The notes: generated by a model from the sequence alone, not told the origin. 64,000 bases of DNA from Chloroflexota bacterium (GCA_028877205.1 JAPPHY010000007.1:62001-126000), one strand, 5' to 3'. Positions 7,588-16,094 are shown, counted from the first letter of the stretch. A program made the numbers and translations.

Positions 7588-7936
7588 CTTTCCCGACCAG
7601 TTTGAGGCCCCGCGAAGCCCCGCGGTAACGGTGCATCCCGCTAGTATCAACGTGTTTCAGGTGACAGAGGAGCAACTCGACACCGTCGCCAGCGGCGAGT
7701 ACGCGCTCTTGTACTCAATCTCCGCTGCCTTTTTGGGTGCATTCATTTCCTTGCTGGGAACATTCGCAAATTTGCCCCGTGAGGAGCCCTCTTTCGCAGT
7801 ATCTCTAGTTGCGGGTCTGCTTGTAGGTTCCCTCGCTGCATTTGTTGTCCCTGGCTACTTGGGCATCCTCGCACATAGGCGACACTCACGGGCGGTGAGA
7901 ACCATAAAGGGCACGGCGAACCGGAACAGATCATAG
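7577..7936 (+). CDS. Two-transmembrane-segment protein of unknown function
   Basis: 119 residues. The first 45 are soluble (VTVHPASINVFQVTEEQLDTVASGEYALLYS), then two hydrophobic segments at about 46-65 (ISAAFLGAFISLLGTFANL) and 74-97 (VSLVAGLLVGSLAAFVVPGYLGIL), and a basic tail (HRRHSRAVRTIKGTANRNRS). ATG at 7577 lies inside the end of the zinc-ribbon gene. The layout, a small soluble sensor-like protein and a small membrane protein overlapping each other, resembles effector pairs in defence islands, but no homology to a defined effector can be claimed. Last gene of the island; 211 bp of non-coding sequence separate it from the MFS gene end. Confidence 0.7.
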   Translation: MSSNFPDQFEAPRSPAVTVHPASINVFQVTEEQLDTVASGEYALLYSISAAFLGAFISLLGTFANLPREEPSFAVSLVAGLLVGSLAAFVVPGYLGILAHRRHSRAVRTIKGTANRNRS

Positions 7937-8147
7937 GCTACGCCCTCCAACAGAATGAGCACGCGTAACATGGTGAGAGGGAGCGGGACGCCAGGGTTCT
8001 TGTGGGTGGGCGTCTAGGTCGGATTTCTTTTCCTGTAACTCGCTTGCCAGGCTTCGCCAGGTCCTCTTCGGTCGCAAGACTTGAGGGCGCAGTCTCTTGC
8101 CTTCCCTCGTCCGCGGCGATGACATTCTGTACTGTGCAATAGCCCCA

Positions 8148-8191
8148 TCACCGGTACCGCGGACGCCTGAGCGACACGAACAGCGCCGCCG
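8148..8191 (-). repeat. Direct repeat, intact MFS 3' end (attL-like)
   Basis: The last 44 bp of the MFS gene, including its TGA. It matches 5384-5427 with three mismatches. It marks the right boundary of the methylase-HNH island. Confidence 0.85.
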
Positions 8192-9467
8192 CAATTAACA
8201 GCAGCACCGCGAAGCTGAGGAATGCCAGCCGGTAGCTGCCCGTGGTCTCGAACACGAAGGCGGCGTAGACGGGACCAAGCATCGAGCCGCACACCTGCAC
8301 CATGCCGCTCAGCCCCAGTATCGAGCCGAACGACCGCCGCCCGAAGTAGTCGCCCTTGATCGCCGGCATCGTGGCGGCGGAGCAGCCGTAGGACGGCGCG
8401 TAGAGCGCCACGAACAGCCAGACCTGCCACAGCTCCTGCGCGTAGGCGATGATGAGGCAGGACAGGGCAAGCGTGCATACGCTCGCCACGTTGACCGTCT
8501 TGGTGCCCAGGATGTCGTTGAGGAAGCCGCCTCCCAGCCTGCCTACAATGCTCACCATGCCCATGCTGCCGAGCACCGCCGCCGCAGTCGCCCTGGAGTG
8601 GCCCATGTCCTCCACGAGCGGTATGGCGTGAAGCGTCGCCGCGCCCGTGACCATGAGGCGGATGGCAAAGCCGAACGATAGCGCCCAGAAGGGTCGAGAC
8701 CGCAGCGCCTCCATGACCGTCATGCCGATGTCTTCGTCGGGCGGCTGCGCCCGCGCGTCCGCGCTCTCGACGGCGGCGGGCGCCGCGTCCGAGCTGCCGT
8801 CCCCGCCATCCGAGCCGCCGGACACCTCCTGCGGCCGCGACCGACGTTGCTCCCGCGGGCCGCCGTCGGGCAGCATCCCGTACTGCTCCGGCCTGTGGCG
8901 CATGACCAGCCCCGCCGGTATGCCCACCAGCAGCGTCCCGATGCCGGTCGCAACGAATGCCATTCTCCAGCCGAACACGTCGATGAACCACGCCACCACT
9001 ATCACGCCGGCGGCCCCGACAGCCACCGCGGAGCGCAGCAGCCCGAAGGCTGTGCCGCGCCGCTGGATGAACCAGTTGGCCACGGTGGTGTCGATCGCGA
9101 TCATGGAACTCAGGCTCCGCCCGACCGTCACCAGCAGTATGAATATCAGGTAGAACGCGAGCAGCGAATTGGTGAAGGACAGCAGGACCATCCCTATGCT
9201 GGTGAAGATCACCCCCACAATGATCATGATCCGGGGGCCGAACCTGTCGACCAGGAACCCCTCTATGCCTCCCAGGAATCCGGCCTCCAGCCGCGACAGC
9301 GAGATCGCGCCCGCGAGCGCCGTCCGCCCCCATCCAAAGTAGTCGATCAGGCGCTTGTAGAAGAGACTAAAGCCATATGCGCCGGTCATGCTGGTGAAGG
9401 TCAGCAAGAGAAACGCCGCCAGGACGATCCACCAGCCGTAGAAGACCTTGCGCCCGCCCTGCTGCAT
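8148..9467 (-). CDS. MFS transporter, oxalate/formate antiporter-like
   Basis: 439 residues, with about twelve hydrophobic segments split by a charged, Gly/Arg-rich cytoplasmic loop (DGGPREQRRSRPQEVSGG...) near residue 210. The N-terminal FYGWWIVLAAFLLL and the DRFGPR and RHRPEQYG loops are typical of the OFA/monocarboxylate-like MFS branch; substrate cannot be predicted. It sits 2 bp after the phosphatidyltransferase gene and is probably the last gene of the inositol-lipid operon. Its 3' end is duplicated across the neighbouring island. A second paralogue occurs at 35649. Confidence 0.88.
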   Translation of the reverse strand: MQQGGRKVFYGWWIVLAAFLLLTFTSMTGAYGFSLFYKRLIDYFGWGRTALAGAISLSRLEAGFLGGIEGFLVDRFGPRIMIIVGVIFTSIGMVLLSFTNSLLAFYLIFILLVTVGRSLSSMIAIDTTVANWFIQRRGTAFGLLRSAVAVGAAGVIVVAWFIDVFGWRMAFVATGIGTLLVGIPAGLVMRHRPEQYGMLPDGGPREQRRSRPQEVSGGSDGGDGSSDAAPAAVESADARAQPPDEDIGMTVMEALRSRPFWALSFGFAIRLMVTGAATLHAIPLVEDMGHSRATAAAVLGSMGMVSIVGRLGGGFLNDILGTKTVNVASVCTLALSCLIIAYAQELWQVWLFVALYAPSYGCSAATMPAIKGDYFGRRSFGSILGLSGMVQVCGSMLGPVYAAFVFETTGSYRLAFLSFAVLLLIAAALFVSLRRPRYR

Positions 9468-9469
9468 GG

Positions 9470-10069
9470 CTAGCTGCCGTCAAGCTCCCTGTGGATGTGC
9501 CAGAACCGGTGCAGGGTGGTGAATACCGTCAGGACAGCGATGACGGCCAGCGCGATCGTAACCTGCCCCAGCAGGAGTCCTACCGCCAGCGCCACCACGC
9601 GCTCGGGCCGGGTCATGATGCCCACTCGGCAGTCGACGCCCAGGCCCTCGCCCCGCGCTCGCAGGTAGCTGACCATGAACGAGCCGACCAGCGACACGTT
9701 GATGAGCACGATCTCGGTGGCGGACACGGGCTCCAGGTAGTACACCAAAAGGCCGAGGAAGACCGTGGCCTCCGCCACGCGGTCTACGACCGAGTCCAGC
9801 AGCGCGCCCCGCGGTGAGGCCGTGCCGCTTCGCCGCGCCAGTGCGCCGTCCACCATGTCCATTATGCCCGCGAAGATGAGCACGGCGCCGCCGGCCACGA
9901 ACATGCCCTGGCTGAGCAGGTAGGCGCACGCCCCGCTGACCAGCAGTCCCAGGAAAGTGACCCTGTTGGGAGTGAGGCCGATCGCCATCAGCGAACGCGC
10001 GAGCGGCTCCTCGAAGTAGCGCGTGGAGAACCGGCGGGCGTGGGTCCTGTAGTCCTGCCAGGTAGGCAT
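9470..10069 (-). CDS. CDP-alcohol phosphatidyltransferase, probable phosphatidylinositol(-phosphate) synthase
   Basis: 199 residues, mostly membrane-embedded. DMVDGALARRSGTASPRGALLDSVVDR (near residue 70) is the full CDP-alcohol phosphotransferase motif with the metal-binding aspartates. The enzyme moves a phosphatidyl group from CDP-diacylglycerol to an alcohol. Neighbouring genes for inositol-1-phosphate synthase and a PimA-like glycosyltransferase, same strand and nearly touching, point to inositol or inositol phosphate as the acceptor, as in actinobacterial phosphatidylinositol phosphate synthase. Phosphatidylglycerol phosphate synthase is the alternative. Starts at ATG 10069, 5 bp after the glycosyltransferase gene. 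Confidence 0.85.
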   Translation of the reverse strand: MPTWQDYRTHARRFSTRYFEEPLARSLMAIGLTPNRVTFLGLLVSGACAYLLSQGMFVAGGAVLIFAGIMDMVDGALARRSGTASPRGALLDSVVDRVAEATVFLGLLVYYLEPVSATEIVLINVSLVGSFMVSYLRARGEGLGVDCRVGIMTRPERVVALAVGLLLGQVTIALAVIAVLTVFTTLHRFWHIHRELDGS

Positions 10070-10074
10070 AACGC

Positions 10075-11241
10075 TCAGGGGAGGATGAGGTCTTCCCTAG
10101 GCTCAGCCAGGTCTGCTGACTGGCCTGCGCTCCGCCTCTCCAGCAGGTAGGTGTAGTAGTCGATGATCTGTGCCGTGACCCGCTCCCAGTCGTAGCGCGG
10201 CGCCTTGGACGCGCCGCGGGCGCCCATCTCCTCACGCAGGGCGGGATCGGAGATCAGGGTCTCGAGCGCCACCTGCAGCGCCTCCTCACTCCGCGGCGGG
10301 ACCAGCAGCCCCTCCTCGCCGTGGGACATCACGGAGGAGTAGCCCTCGATGCTGGTTGCGACGATGGGCTTGCCGGACGCCATGGCCTCCAGCAACACTA
10401 TGCCAAAGCTCTCCTTGCCGGTGGCGGGCGAGCAGAAGATGTCCGCGGCCTGGTAGTAGCGCGGCAGGTCCTCGTAGGACACGCCGCCGACCAGCACCAC
10501 GTCCTCCAGGTTGCGCTCGGCTATGAATCGAAACACCTCCGGCTCCGGGTTGCCGGGGCCCACGACAATCAGCCGCGTGTTGGGGTGCCTCCACTTCAGC
10601 TTGCTGTAGGCGCCCAGAAGGTACTTCAGCCCCTTGCGCTTCTCCAGGCGCCCCACGAACAGGATGTTCAGCTTGCCGTCCTGGAAGTCGGTCAGGGGGC
10701 GGGCCGGCGTGGCGAAGCGGCTGAACTCGATTCCGTTGGGGATGACGCGGTAGTCGCCCGGGAAGTGACGGCTTACCATGCTCAGCGCAGGGGTCGAGAC
10801 GGCTATGCAGCCGTCCAGCCTGCTGTGCCACCTCCTGAGCATGTACTTGCTTGCCCAGTAGACCCGGCCGCTGCCGTGGAAGGCGTGGAACGTGCCGACG
10901 TTGACGGCGTCGGACAGGCGGAGAATGTACAGGGGTATGACGGGCGCGAGCGGCTCGTGCAGGTGAATGACATCGAACTGCTCCTCCGCGAGGAGGCGCT
11001 TGATACGCGGCTCCAGCCACACGGACAGGGATATGCGGGCCACGGAGCCGCCGGTGGGGACGGAGAAGGAGCGGCCCAGTCGGATGAAGCCCTTGTCCAG
11101 GATGGCGGGGGGGCTGGTGAGCGGGGCGATGATCTTGATTTCGTGTCCGGCGGCGACGAGGTGCTGGCTCAGATGGAAGATGTGAGCCATGACGCCGCCG
11201 GGGTAAGCGTAGTCGTATGGAGAGACAAGGCCAATCTTCAT
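10075..11241 (-). CDS. GT4 glycosyltransferase, PimA-like
   Basis: 388 residues with the GT-B fold. The N-terminal MKIGLVSPYDYAYPGGVMAHIFHLSQHL is typical of PimA-type phosphatidylinositol mannosyltransferases; a central FVGRLEKRKGLKYLLGAYSKL and the C-terminal donor-binding SPATGKESFGIVLLEAMASGKPIVATSIEGY carry the GT4 E-x7-E motif. PimA transfers mannose from GDP-mannose to phosphatidylinositol on the cytoplasmic membrane face. Placement between ino1 and the phosphatidyltransferase gene supports a glycosylated inositol lipid. Donor and acceptor remain inferred. Confidence 0.87.
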   Translation of the reverse strand: MKIGLVSPYDYAYPGGVMAHIFHLSQHLVAAGHEIKIIAPLTSPPAILDKGFIRLGRSFSVPTGGSVARISLSVWLEPRIKRLLAEEQFDVIHLHEPLAPVIPLYILRLSDAVNVGTFHAFHGSGRVYWASKYMLRRWHSRLDGCIAVSTPALSMVSRHFPGDYRVIPNGIEFSRFATPARPLTDFQDGKLNILFVGRLEKRKGLKYLLGAYSKLKWRHPNTRLIVVGPGNPEPEVFRFIAERNLEDVVLVGGVSYEDLPRYYQAADIFCSPATGKESFGIVLLEAMASGKPIVATSIEGYSSVMSHGEEGLLVPPRSEEALQVALETLISDPALREEMGARGASKAPRYDWERVTAQIIDYYTYLLERRSAGQSADLAEPREDLILP

Positions 11242-11283
11242 GTAGCTTGCCCCTGTTGGCCTCGGGCGAGGCCTGCCGGCGCC

Positions 11284-12354
11284 CTAGTCGCCGTCTATGA
11301 AGCTCTCCACCATGCGCCGAGCCTCATCGTCGGAGTACTGGATGGGGGGAGACTTCATGAAGTAGGCCGCCGGGCCCTTGAGGGTGCCGCTTATGCCCCT
11401 GTCGAGCGCCAGCTTGCAGCACCGGATCGCGTCCACCACCACGCCTGCGGAGTTGGGGCTGTCCCACACCTCCAGCTTCAGCTCCAGGTTGATGGGCACG
11501 TCGCCGAAGGTGCGCCCCTCCATGCGGATGTGGCACCACTTCCGGTCCGCCAGCCACGGCACGTAGTCGCTGGGGCCAACGTGGACGTTGTCAGGCCCCA
11601 GGTCGTAGTCCAGCTGCGAGGTCACCGAGTTGGTCTTCGATATCTTCTTCGACTCCAGCCGGTCCCGCTCAAGCATGTTGTAGAAGTCGGTGTTGCCGCC
11701 GAAGTTCAGCTGGTACGTGCGCTCCAGCTTGATGCCGCGCTCCCGCATCAGCCGTGTGAGCACGCGGTGCGTGATTGTCGCGCCCAGCTGCGACTTGATG
11801 TCGTCGCCGATTACGGGCAGACCCTTCTCCTCGAAGCGCTTCTGCCAGTAGTCCTCCCGCCCGATGAACACCGGGATGCAGTTGATAAAGCCACAGCCCG
11901 CCGCCAGCACCTGCTCCACGTACCACTTGGTGGCCTGCTCGCTGCCCACGGGCAGGTAGTTTATGACAACGTGCGCATCCCTCTCCTTGAGGATGCCCAC
12001 GATGTCGGCGGTGGAGCCGGGGTCCTTGACGATGACCTCCTTGAGGTACTTCCCGAGGCCGTCGTGCGTCATACCGCGCTCCACTGGCACGTTCATGAAG
12101 GGGACCTCTGTGAACTGCACGGTGTTGTTGGGCGGCGTGAAGATGGCCTGCGAGAGGTCCTTGCCCACCTTGTTGCGGTCGATGTCGAAGGCGGCGACGA
12201 AATTGATGTCGGAGATGTGATAGCCGCCCAGGACGGGGTGCATCAGGCCGGGGATGAAGGCGTCCTCGTCCGCCTCCTGGTACTTGTACACGCCCTGCAC
12301 CAGGGAGGAGGCGCAGTTGCCCGCCCCGATTATGGCCACGTTGATCTTGGACAC
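11284..12354 (-). CDS. ino1: Inositol-3-phosphate (myo-inositol-1-phosphate) synthase
   Basis: 356 residues, the size of the short actinobacterial/archaeal form. It converts glucose 6-phosphate to inositol phosphate with NAD. The Rossmann start [22 protein letters not shown], the NGDD-like stretch [20 protein letters not shown], the [12 protein letters not shown] segment and SKTNSVTS are conserved in the family. GTG start at 12354 after a GAGG site. A TTGTCC-17-TAAGAT promoter lies at 12421-12449. First gene of the operon that continues into glycosyltransferase, phosphatidyltransferase and MFS. Confidence 0.95.
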   Translation of the reverse strand: MSKINVAIIGAGNCASSLVQGVYKYQEADEDAFIPGLMHPVLGGYHISDINFVAAFDIDRNKVGKDLSQAIFTPPNNTVQFTEVPFMNVPVERGMTHDGLGKYLKEVIVKDPGSTADIVGILKERDAHVVINYLPVGSEQATKWYVEQVLAAGCGFINCIPVFIGREDYWQKRFEEKGLPVIGDDIKSQLGATITHRVLTRLMRERGIKLERTYQLNFGGNTDFYNMLERDRLESKKISKTNSVTSQLDYDLGPDNVHVGPSDYVPWLADRKWCHIRMEGRTFGDVPINLELKLEVWDSPNSAGVVVDAIRCCKLALDRGISGTLKGPAAYFMKSPPIQYSDDEARRMVESFIDGD

Positions 12355-12420
12355 AGCCCTACCTCTTGAACCTTAGTCTGCGTGCCCGGCCCTTTGCGGC
12401 CGTGAGACACGCGTCGTAGA

Positions 12421-12449
12421 ATCTTAGCAGGTTTCACACGCAGGGACAA
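12421..12449 (-). promoter_or_regulatory. Promoter of the ino1 lipid operon
   Basis: Minus strand TTGTCC, 17 bp, TAAGAT; the -10 ends about 67 bp before the ino1 GTG. Divergent from the yceD promoter only 38 bp away. Confidence 0.6.
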
Positions 12450-12486
12450 GCCAAACTGGAAAGCGAAGGCGCGGCTGCCACTCTCC

Positions 12487-12515
12487 TTGACACCCCCACG
12501 GCCTCCAACTATAAT
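12487..12515 (+). promoter_or_regulatory. Consensus promoter of yceD-rpmF-fabD operon
   Basis: TTGACA at 12487-12492, 17 bp, TATAAT at 12510-12515: a perfect housekeeping sigma match. Leader to the ATG at 12555 is about 33 nt and contains a GGAG site. Confidence 0.88.
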
Positions 12516-12554
12516 CGCAAGCTGTTGCAGGGGCGCCCGCCCCGGAGATTTACA

Positions 12555-13091
12555 ATGCGATTCAACGTGGCCCAGCTGCTCAAGGAAGGCGTCGGAGCGC
12601 GCAGGAGCTATGCCATCGACGAGACCCTGGAGCCCCTGGCCGAGACCGGCACCACCCGCGTGAAGGGCAGCATTACCGTCACGCGCATCGACAAGGGCGT
12701 GTGGGCCAGCGGCTCCATCGAGACCAACGCCTTCAGCGCTTGCGCCCGCTGCCTGGGACCGGCGGAGCACGCGGTGCGCTTTCGCATGGACGAGGAGTTC
12801 CTCCCCACGGTGACCATCGACGCCGGGACGCCCCAGGCGGTCAAGAGTTCGCAGGCAAACAGGGAGGGGCTGTTCACGCTGGACTCCCACCACAACCTTG
12901 ACCTGACCGAGGCCGTGAGACAGTACGTAATCATCAACCTGCCTATGAAACCGCTCTGCCAATGGGAGTGCGCCGGTCTGTGCGCCTCCTGCGGCGTCAA
13001 TCTGAACGACCACCAGTGCGGCTGCTCTGCCGGCGTGGACTCCCGTTGGGGCCCACTTCTGGAGATGCTGGCAGCCGGCAGCAGGGGGTAA
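12555..13091 (+). CDS. yceD: YceD/DUF177 family protein
   Basis: 178 residues from the ATG after CGGAGATTTACA; the track start at 12525 is an in-frame TTG inside the leader. The family, encoded next to rpmF in most bacteria, is linked to 23S rRNA or ribosome metabolism, with a proposed role in 23S rRNA accumulation. Visible features are the central CARCLGPAEH pair and the C-terminal cluster PLCQWECAGLCASCGVNLNDHQCGC with the family-typical CxGLCxxCG. rpmF follows 13 bp later, the expected neighbour. Confidence 0.92.
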   Translation: MRFNVAQLLKEGVGARRSYAIDETLEPLAETGTTRVKGSITVTRIDKGVWASGSIETNAFSACARCLGPAEHAVRFRMDEEFLPTVTIDAGTPQAVKSSQANREGLFTLDSHHNLDLTEAVRQYVIINLPMKPLCQWECAGLCASCGVNLNDHQCGCSAGVDSRWGPLLEMLAAGSRG

Positions 13092-13104
13092 ACGGAGGCT
13101 ATAC

Positions 13105-13308
13105 ATGGGAGCGCTGCCGAAGAAGAAGAGGACTCGATCGCGCATAGGGCACCGCAGGACGGCATATCGCCTGTACGTGCCTCAACTGGGCGCCTGCCCG
13201 CAGTGCCGCAGCCCGCGCAGGCCGCATCGCGTGTGCGGCGTTTGCGGCTACTACAACGGGCGAGAGGTCATCGCGAAGGAGGAGGCCGGACAGGCGACCG
13301 GCGGCTAG
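13105..13308 (+). CDS. rpmF: 50S ribosomal protein L32
   Basis: 67 residues. The basic N-terminus MGALPKKKRTRSRIGHRRT and the zinc ribbon CPQCRSPRRPHRVCGVCGYYNGREV (CxxC and CxxC) are diagnostic; this is the zinc-binding (C+) form. The C-terminal VIAKEEAGQATGG is a short lineage-specific tail. Downstream of yceD and upstream of fabD, the usual arrangement. Confidence 0.97.
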   Translation: MGALPKKKRTRSRIGHRRTAYRLYVPQLGACPQCRSPRRPHRVCGVCGYYNGREVIAKEEAGQATGG

Positions 13309-13353
13309 CCGCCGGCTGTCAGAGGGCCAAGGCCCGCATCGGTCTGCACTTGT

Positions 13354-14310
13354 ATGGCCAGCAGCACTTCAGGACCAACTGTCGCATTCTTGTTCCCGGG
13401 GCAGGGCTCCCAGGCCGTGGGCATGGGCTTGGATCTGTATCGGGAGTCGCCGGCCGCCAAGGCCGTCATCGACGAGGTGGACGAGGCTCTGGGCGTGTCC
13501 CTCTCAAGCATCATCTTCGAGGGGCCGGAGGACGAGCTCCGACGCACCGTGAACGCACAGCCGGGTATCATGGCAGTCAGCCTTGCGTGCCTGCGAGCAA
13601 TGGAAGAGACGCTGGGCGCATCGAAAATGCCGTCGCCGTCGCTCGTGGCCGGGCACAGCCTCGGCGAGTACACCGCGCTCGTGGCGGCTGGTGCGCTGAG
13701 CGCATCGGACGGTGTGCGGCTGGTGCGTGAGCGAGGACGGCTGATGCAGAGCGCGGCAGACATGTCCGACGGAGGCATGGCCGCCATCCTTGGCATGGAG
13801 GACGCCGACCTGGCAGATATCTGCCGCGAAACTGACACCGAAATCTCCAACATGAACACGCCAGACCAGACGGTCATCAGCGGAGCCAGGGCCGCCGTTG
13901 AGCGGGCTATGGAGCTCGCCAACGAGCGGGGCGCTCGCAGGACGGTCGCGCTGCCGGTGGCGGGTGCCTTTCACTCGCGGCTCATGCAGCCCGCGCAGGA
14001 GGGATTGGCCGCCGCGGTCGCAGGCGTTGCACTCTCGAATGCAGCCACGCCCATCGTGGCCAACTGCACCGGCGCGCCGATCTCCACCGCCGGCGAGATT
14101 CGCACTGAGCTGACCACCGGCCTGTGCAGCTGCGTGCGGTGGAGGGACTGCGTGCAGCACATGCTGCAGTCCGGCGTAAACGTCTTCTACGAGATAGGCC
14201 CGGGCAGGGTGCTGGCCGGAATGGTCAAGCGCATCGAACCGGACGCGGAGGTCTTCAACGTCGGCGACGTGGAGGGCCTGCAGCAGCTTGCGGAGTCGCT
14301 CGGCGCCTGA
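13354..14310 (+). CDS. fabD: Malonyl CoA-acyl carrier protein transacylase
   Basis: 318 residues. It loads malonyl groups on to ACP for fatty acid synthesis. FLFPGQGSQAVGMG near residue 11 is the family start, VAGHSLGEYTAL carries the nucleophilic serine of the GHSxG elbow (near residue 99), and GAFHSRLM carries the catalytic histidine. ENFYEIGPG-type ending (VFYEIGPGRVLAGMVKRI) is complete. It lies 45 bp after rpmF in the same transcription unit, and acpP follows nusB. Confidence 0.96.
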   Translation: MASSTSGPTVAFLFPGQGSQAVGMGLDLYRESPAAKAVIDEVDEALGVSLSSIIFEGPEDELRRTVNAQPGIMAVSLACLRAMEETLGASKMPSPSLVAGHSLGEYTALVAAGALSASDGVRLVRERGRLMQSAADMSDGGMAAILGMEDADLADICRETDTEISNMNTPDQTVISGARAAVERAMELANERGARRTVALPVAGAFHSRLMQPAQEGLAAAVAGVALSNAATPIVANCTGAPISTAGEIRTELTTGLCSCVRWRDCVQHMLQSGVNVFYEIGPGRVLAGMVKRIEPDAEVFNVGDVEGLQQLAESLGA

Positions 14311-14398
14311 GTCGCCCAGCGAACCGACACTCCCGGCGGGCCGATCTCGACCGGGGTTCTTTAACATAGGGAGCAGCATCAGCGCGGGGTCTAGAGAG

Positions 14399-14842
14399 AT
14401 GGCGGAGGACGGGTTTGTCACGGCAAGGCGCAAGGCAAGGACCGCTGCCTTCCAGGTCCTGTACGAGGTTGACTGCGTCAACCACCCGCTGGACGAGGTG
14501 TGCAAGCGTCACCTGAACGGCCGTCGCCTGCCGAAGGCGGCGGTGGCCTTCGCTGAAGGACTGGTGGGAGGCGTACAGGACAACCTGGCCTTCATCGACG
14601 GGGTCATCGCCTCGCTGGCGCCCACCTGGCCGGTCTCGCAGCTCTCGATAGTGGACCGCAGCCTGCTCAGGCTGGCCGTCCTGGAGCTGCTGGTCGAAAG
14701 GGCGACACCGCCAAAGGTGGTGATCAACGAGACGGTGGAGCTGGCGAAGCAGTACGGCAGCGACGGCTCGCCAAGGTTCATCAACGGGGTGCTTGGCTCG
14801 GCGGTGGAGATGGGCGAGGCCCTGGACGGAACAAACGAATAG
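14399..14842 (+). CDS. nusB: Transcription antitermination factor NusB
   Basis: 147 residues from the ATG at 14399; the track frame begins earlier at 14288 inside fabD. NusB binds boxA RNA with S10 in rRNA antitermination. ARRKARTAAFQVLYEVD at the N-terminus and LSIVDRSLLRLAVLELL...PPKVVINETVELAKQYGSDGSPRFINGVLG near the end are the conserved blocks. About 88 bp separate it from fabD, and the acpP ribosome site starts 18 bp after its stop. Confidence 0.94.
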   Translation: MAEDGFVTARRKARTAAFQVLYEVDCVNHPLDEVCKRHLNGRRLPKAAVAFAEGLVGGVQDNLAFIDGVIASLAPTWPVSQLSIVDRSLLRLAVLELLVERATPPKVVINETVELAKQYGSDGSPRFINGVLGSAVEMGEALDGTNE

Positions 14843-14872
14843 AGGCACAACTGAACTCACAGGAGGTTCCGG

Positions 14873-15133
14873 GTGGCAACAGTTCTAGAGCGAGTACAGA
14901 AGATCGTGGCGGAGAGGCTGGGCGTCGACGAGTCGGCCGTGGTGCCGGAGGCGTCGTTCACGGAGGACCTCGAGGCCGATTCGCTGGACCTGGTGGACCT
15001 CATCCTTGCCTTCCAGGACGAGTTCAGCACGGACGACAACCCGATTGAGATCTCCGACGAGGACGCGGAGTCGCTCCTGACCGTTCAGGACGCCATCACA
15101 TACCTAACCGGCCGCGGCGTCGCAAACGAGTAG
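14873..15133 (+). CDS. acpP: Acyl carrier protein
   Basis: 86 residues, GTG start with a perfect AGGAGG six bases upstream. The phosphopantetheine serine is in [12 protein letters not shown] (near residue 38), and the acidic helix II/III content ([25 protein letters not shown]) is typical. It carries growing acyl chains for the fatty acid synthase; fabD is two genes upstream in the same unit. Confidence 0.95.
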   Translation: MATVLERVQKIVAERLGVDESAVVPEASFTEDLEADSLDLVDLILAFQDEFSTDDNPIEISDEDAESLLTVQDAITYLTGRGVANE

Positions 15134-15149
15134 CGGCGGCAGGCGCCAG

Positions 15150-15215
15150 TCCGTTCATCCCCGCATCGCGGTGCGGGGCAAGCTCTAAGCTAGTCGAAGG
15201 GCGTGAGCGGAAGGG
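15150..15215. repeat. REP-like hairpin repeat, copy 1
   Basis: Contains the hairpin CCCCGCA-6-TGCGGGG (15159-15178) followed by CAAGCTCTAAGC and a TCGAAGGGCGTGAGCGG tail. The same architecture occurs at 16095-16155, and the tail matches the element at 49016-49115. No T-run, so a simple intrinsic terminator is unlikely. Confidence 0.6.
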
Positions 15216-15389
15216 CTACCGTCCGCTACTCATGACAGGTAAACCGGACACTCAACTGGACCTACCCAGCGTGGGTCCGTAGAGTATTCGCATCGCCAAG
15301 CAGACACCGTTGCCACTTCTCCGACGGCTGGTCGCCACAGCTTATCAGGTTAGCTTGATCGTTAAGCCGATATTGAATCGAGCACAAAG

Positions 15390-16061
15390 GTGAAAAAGTA
15401 CATTCTCTTTGACCATGACGGGGTTCTAGTCGAAACGGAACACTGGTATTACCTGGCAAACAAGCGAGCGCTGGCATCTCTCGGACTTGATCTCCCACGA
15501 GACGCATACTTGGCGAATATGGCCAACGGAGTTTCCGCGTGGGCAGCGGCACGAGCTTCAGGACTATCCGAATCTGAAATCAAGCGTGGCCGAGAACTGA
15601 GGAACCTATACTACCAGGAGTACCTGATGACCGAAAACATCGAGATCGAGGGTGTCCTACAAACACTTGCCGAACTCGCAGATACGTACAGGATGGGTAT
15701 AGTTACTACATCCAAACGAGCGGACTTCGACCTAATACACGAAAAGCGATCTATCCTGGACTATATGGAGTTCTTCCTGACTGAGGAAGACTACGAGCGA
15801 GCTAAACCTCATCCCGAACCCTATCTGAGAGGGCTCCAGCGCTTTGGCGCTACCGCCGCTGAAACGGTAGTTGTCGAGGACTCGGCGAGGGGGTTGAAGT
15901 CGGCAATAGCGGCGGGTATTGACTGCATCGTGGTTGCAAACGAGTTCACCGCAACTCACGATTTGTCCCAAGCAACTGCCAAGGTCGCTACGTTCAGGGA
16001 ATTGCCATCCGCCATAGAGGGCTTACCAAGTTTAGCCAGGAACCTATCCCAGAATCCTTGA
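15390..16061 (+). CDS. HAD-family phosphatase (beta-phosphoglucomutase-like)
   Basis: 223 residues. FDHDGVLVETEHWYYLANKRAL is HAD motif I (DxDGVLxxx) with the nucleophile and acid aspartates; TTSKR is motif II, KPHPEPYL gives the motif III lysine, and VVEDSARGLKSAIAAGI is motif IV. The helical cap after motif I fits subclass I phosphatases acting on small sugar or nucleotide phosphates; the substrate is unknown. GTG start at 15390 has no clear ribosome site. The gene is less GC-rich than acpP and proS and is bracketed by REP-like hairpins, suggesting acquisition. Confidence 0.85.
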   Translation: MKKYILFDHDGVLVETEHWYYLANKRALASLGLDLPRDAYLANMANGVSAWAAARASGLSESEIKRGRELRNLYYQEYLMTENIEIEGVLQTLAELADTYRMGIVTTSKRADFDLIHEKRSILDYMEFFLTEEDYERAKPHPEPYLRGLQRFGATAAETVVVEDSARGLKSAIAAGIDCIVVANEFTATHDLSQATAKVATFRELPSAIEGLPSLARNLSQNP

Positions 16062-16094
16062 GTAGGTGGTCACGAGGCAGGCGTCGGGGTCTTG

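Noticed and set aside
8014-9333. 439-residue minus strand ORF in another frame
   Set aside because: Shadow of the MFS gene at 8148-9467; Arg/Gly/His-rich and without membrane spans.
10321-12369. 682-residue + strand ORF
   Set aside because: Antisense of the glycosyltransferase and ino1 genes; low-complexity V/A/R/L composition, no motif.
15159-15178. Intrinsic terminator after acpP
   Set aside because: A strong hairpin exists but no T-tract follows, and the same hairpin type recurs at 16122 as part of a repeat family.
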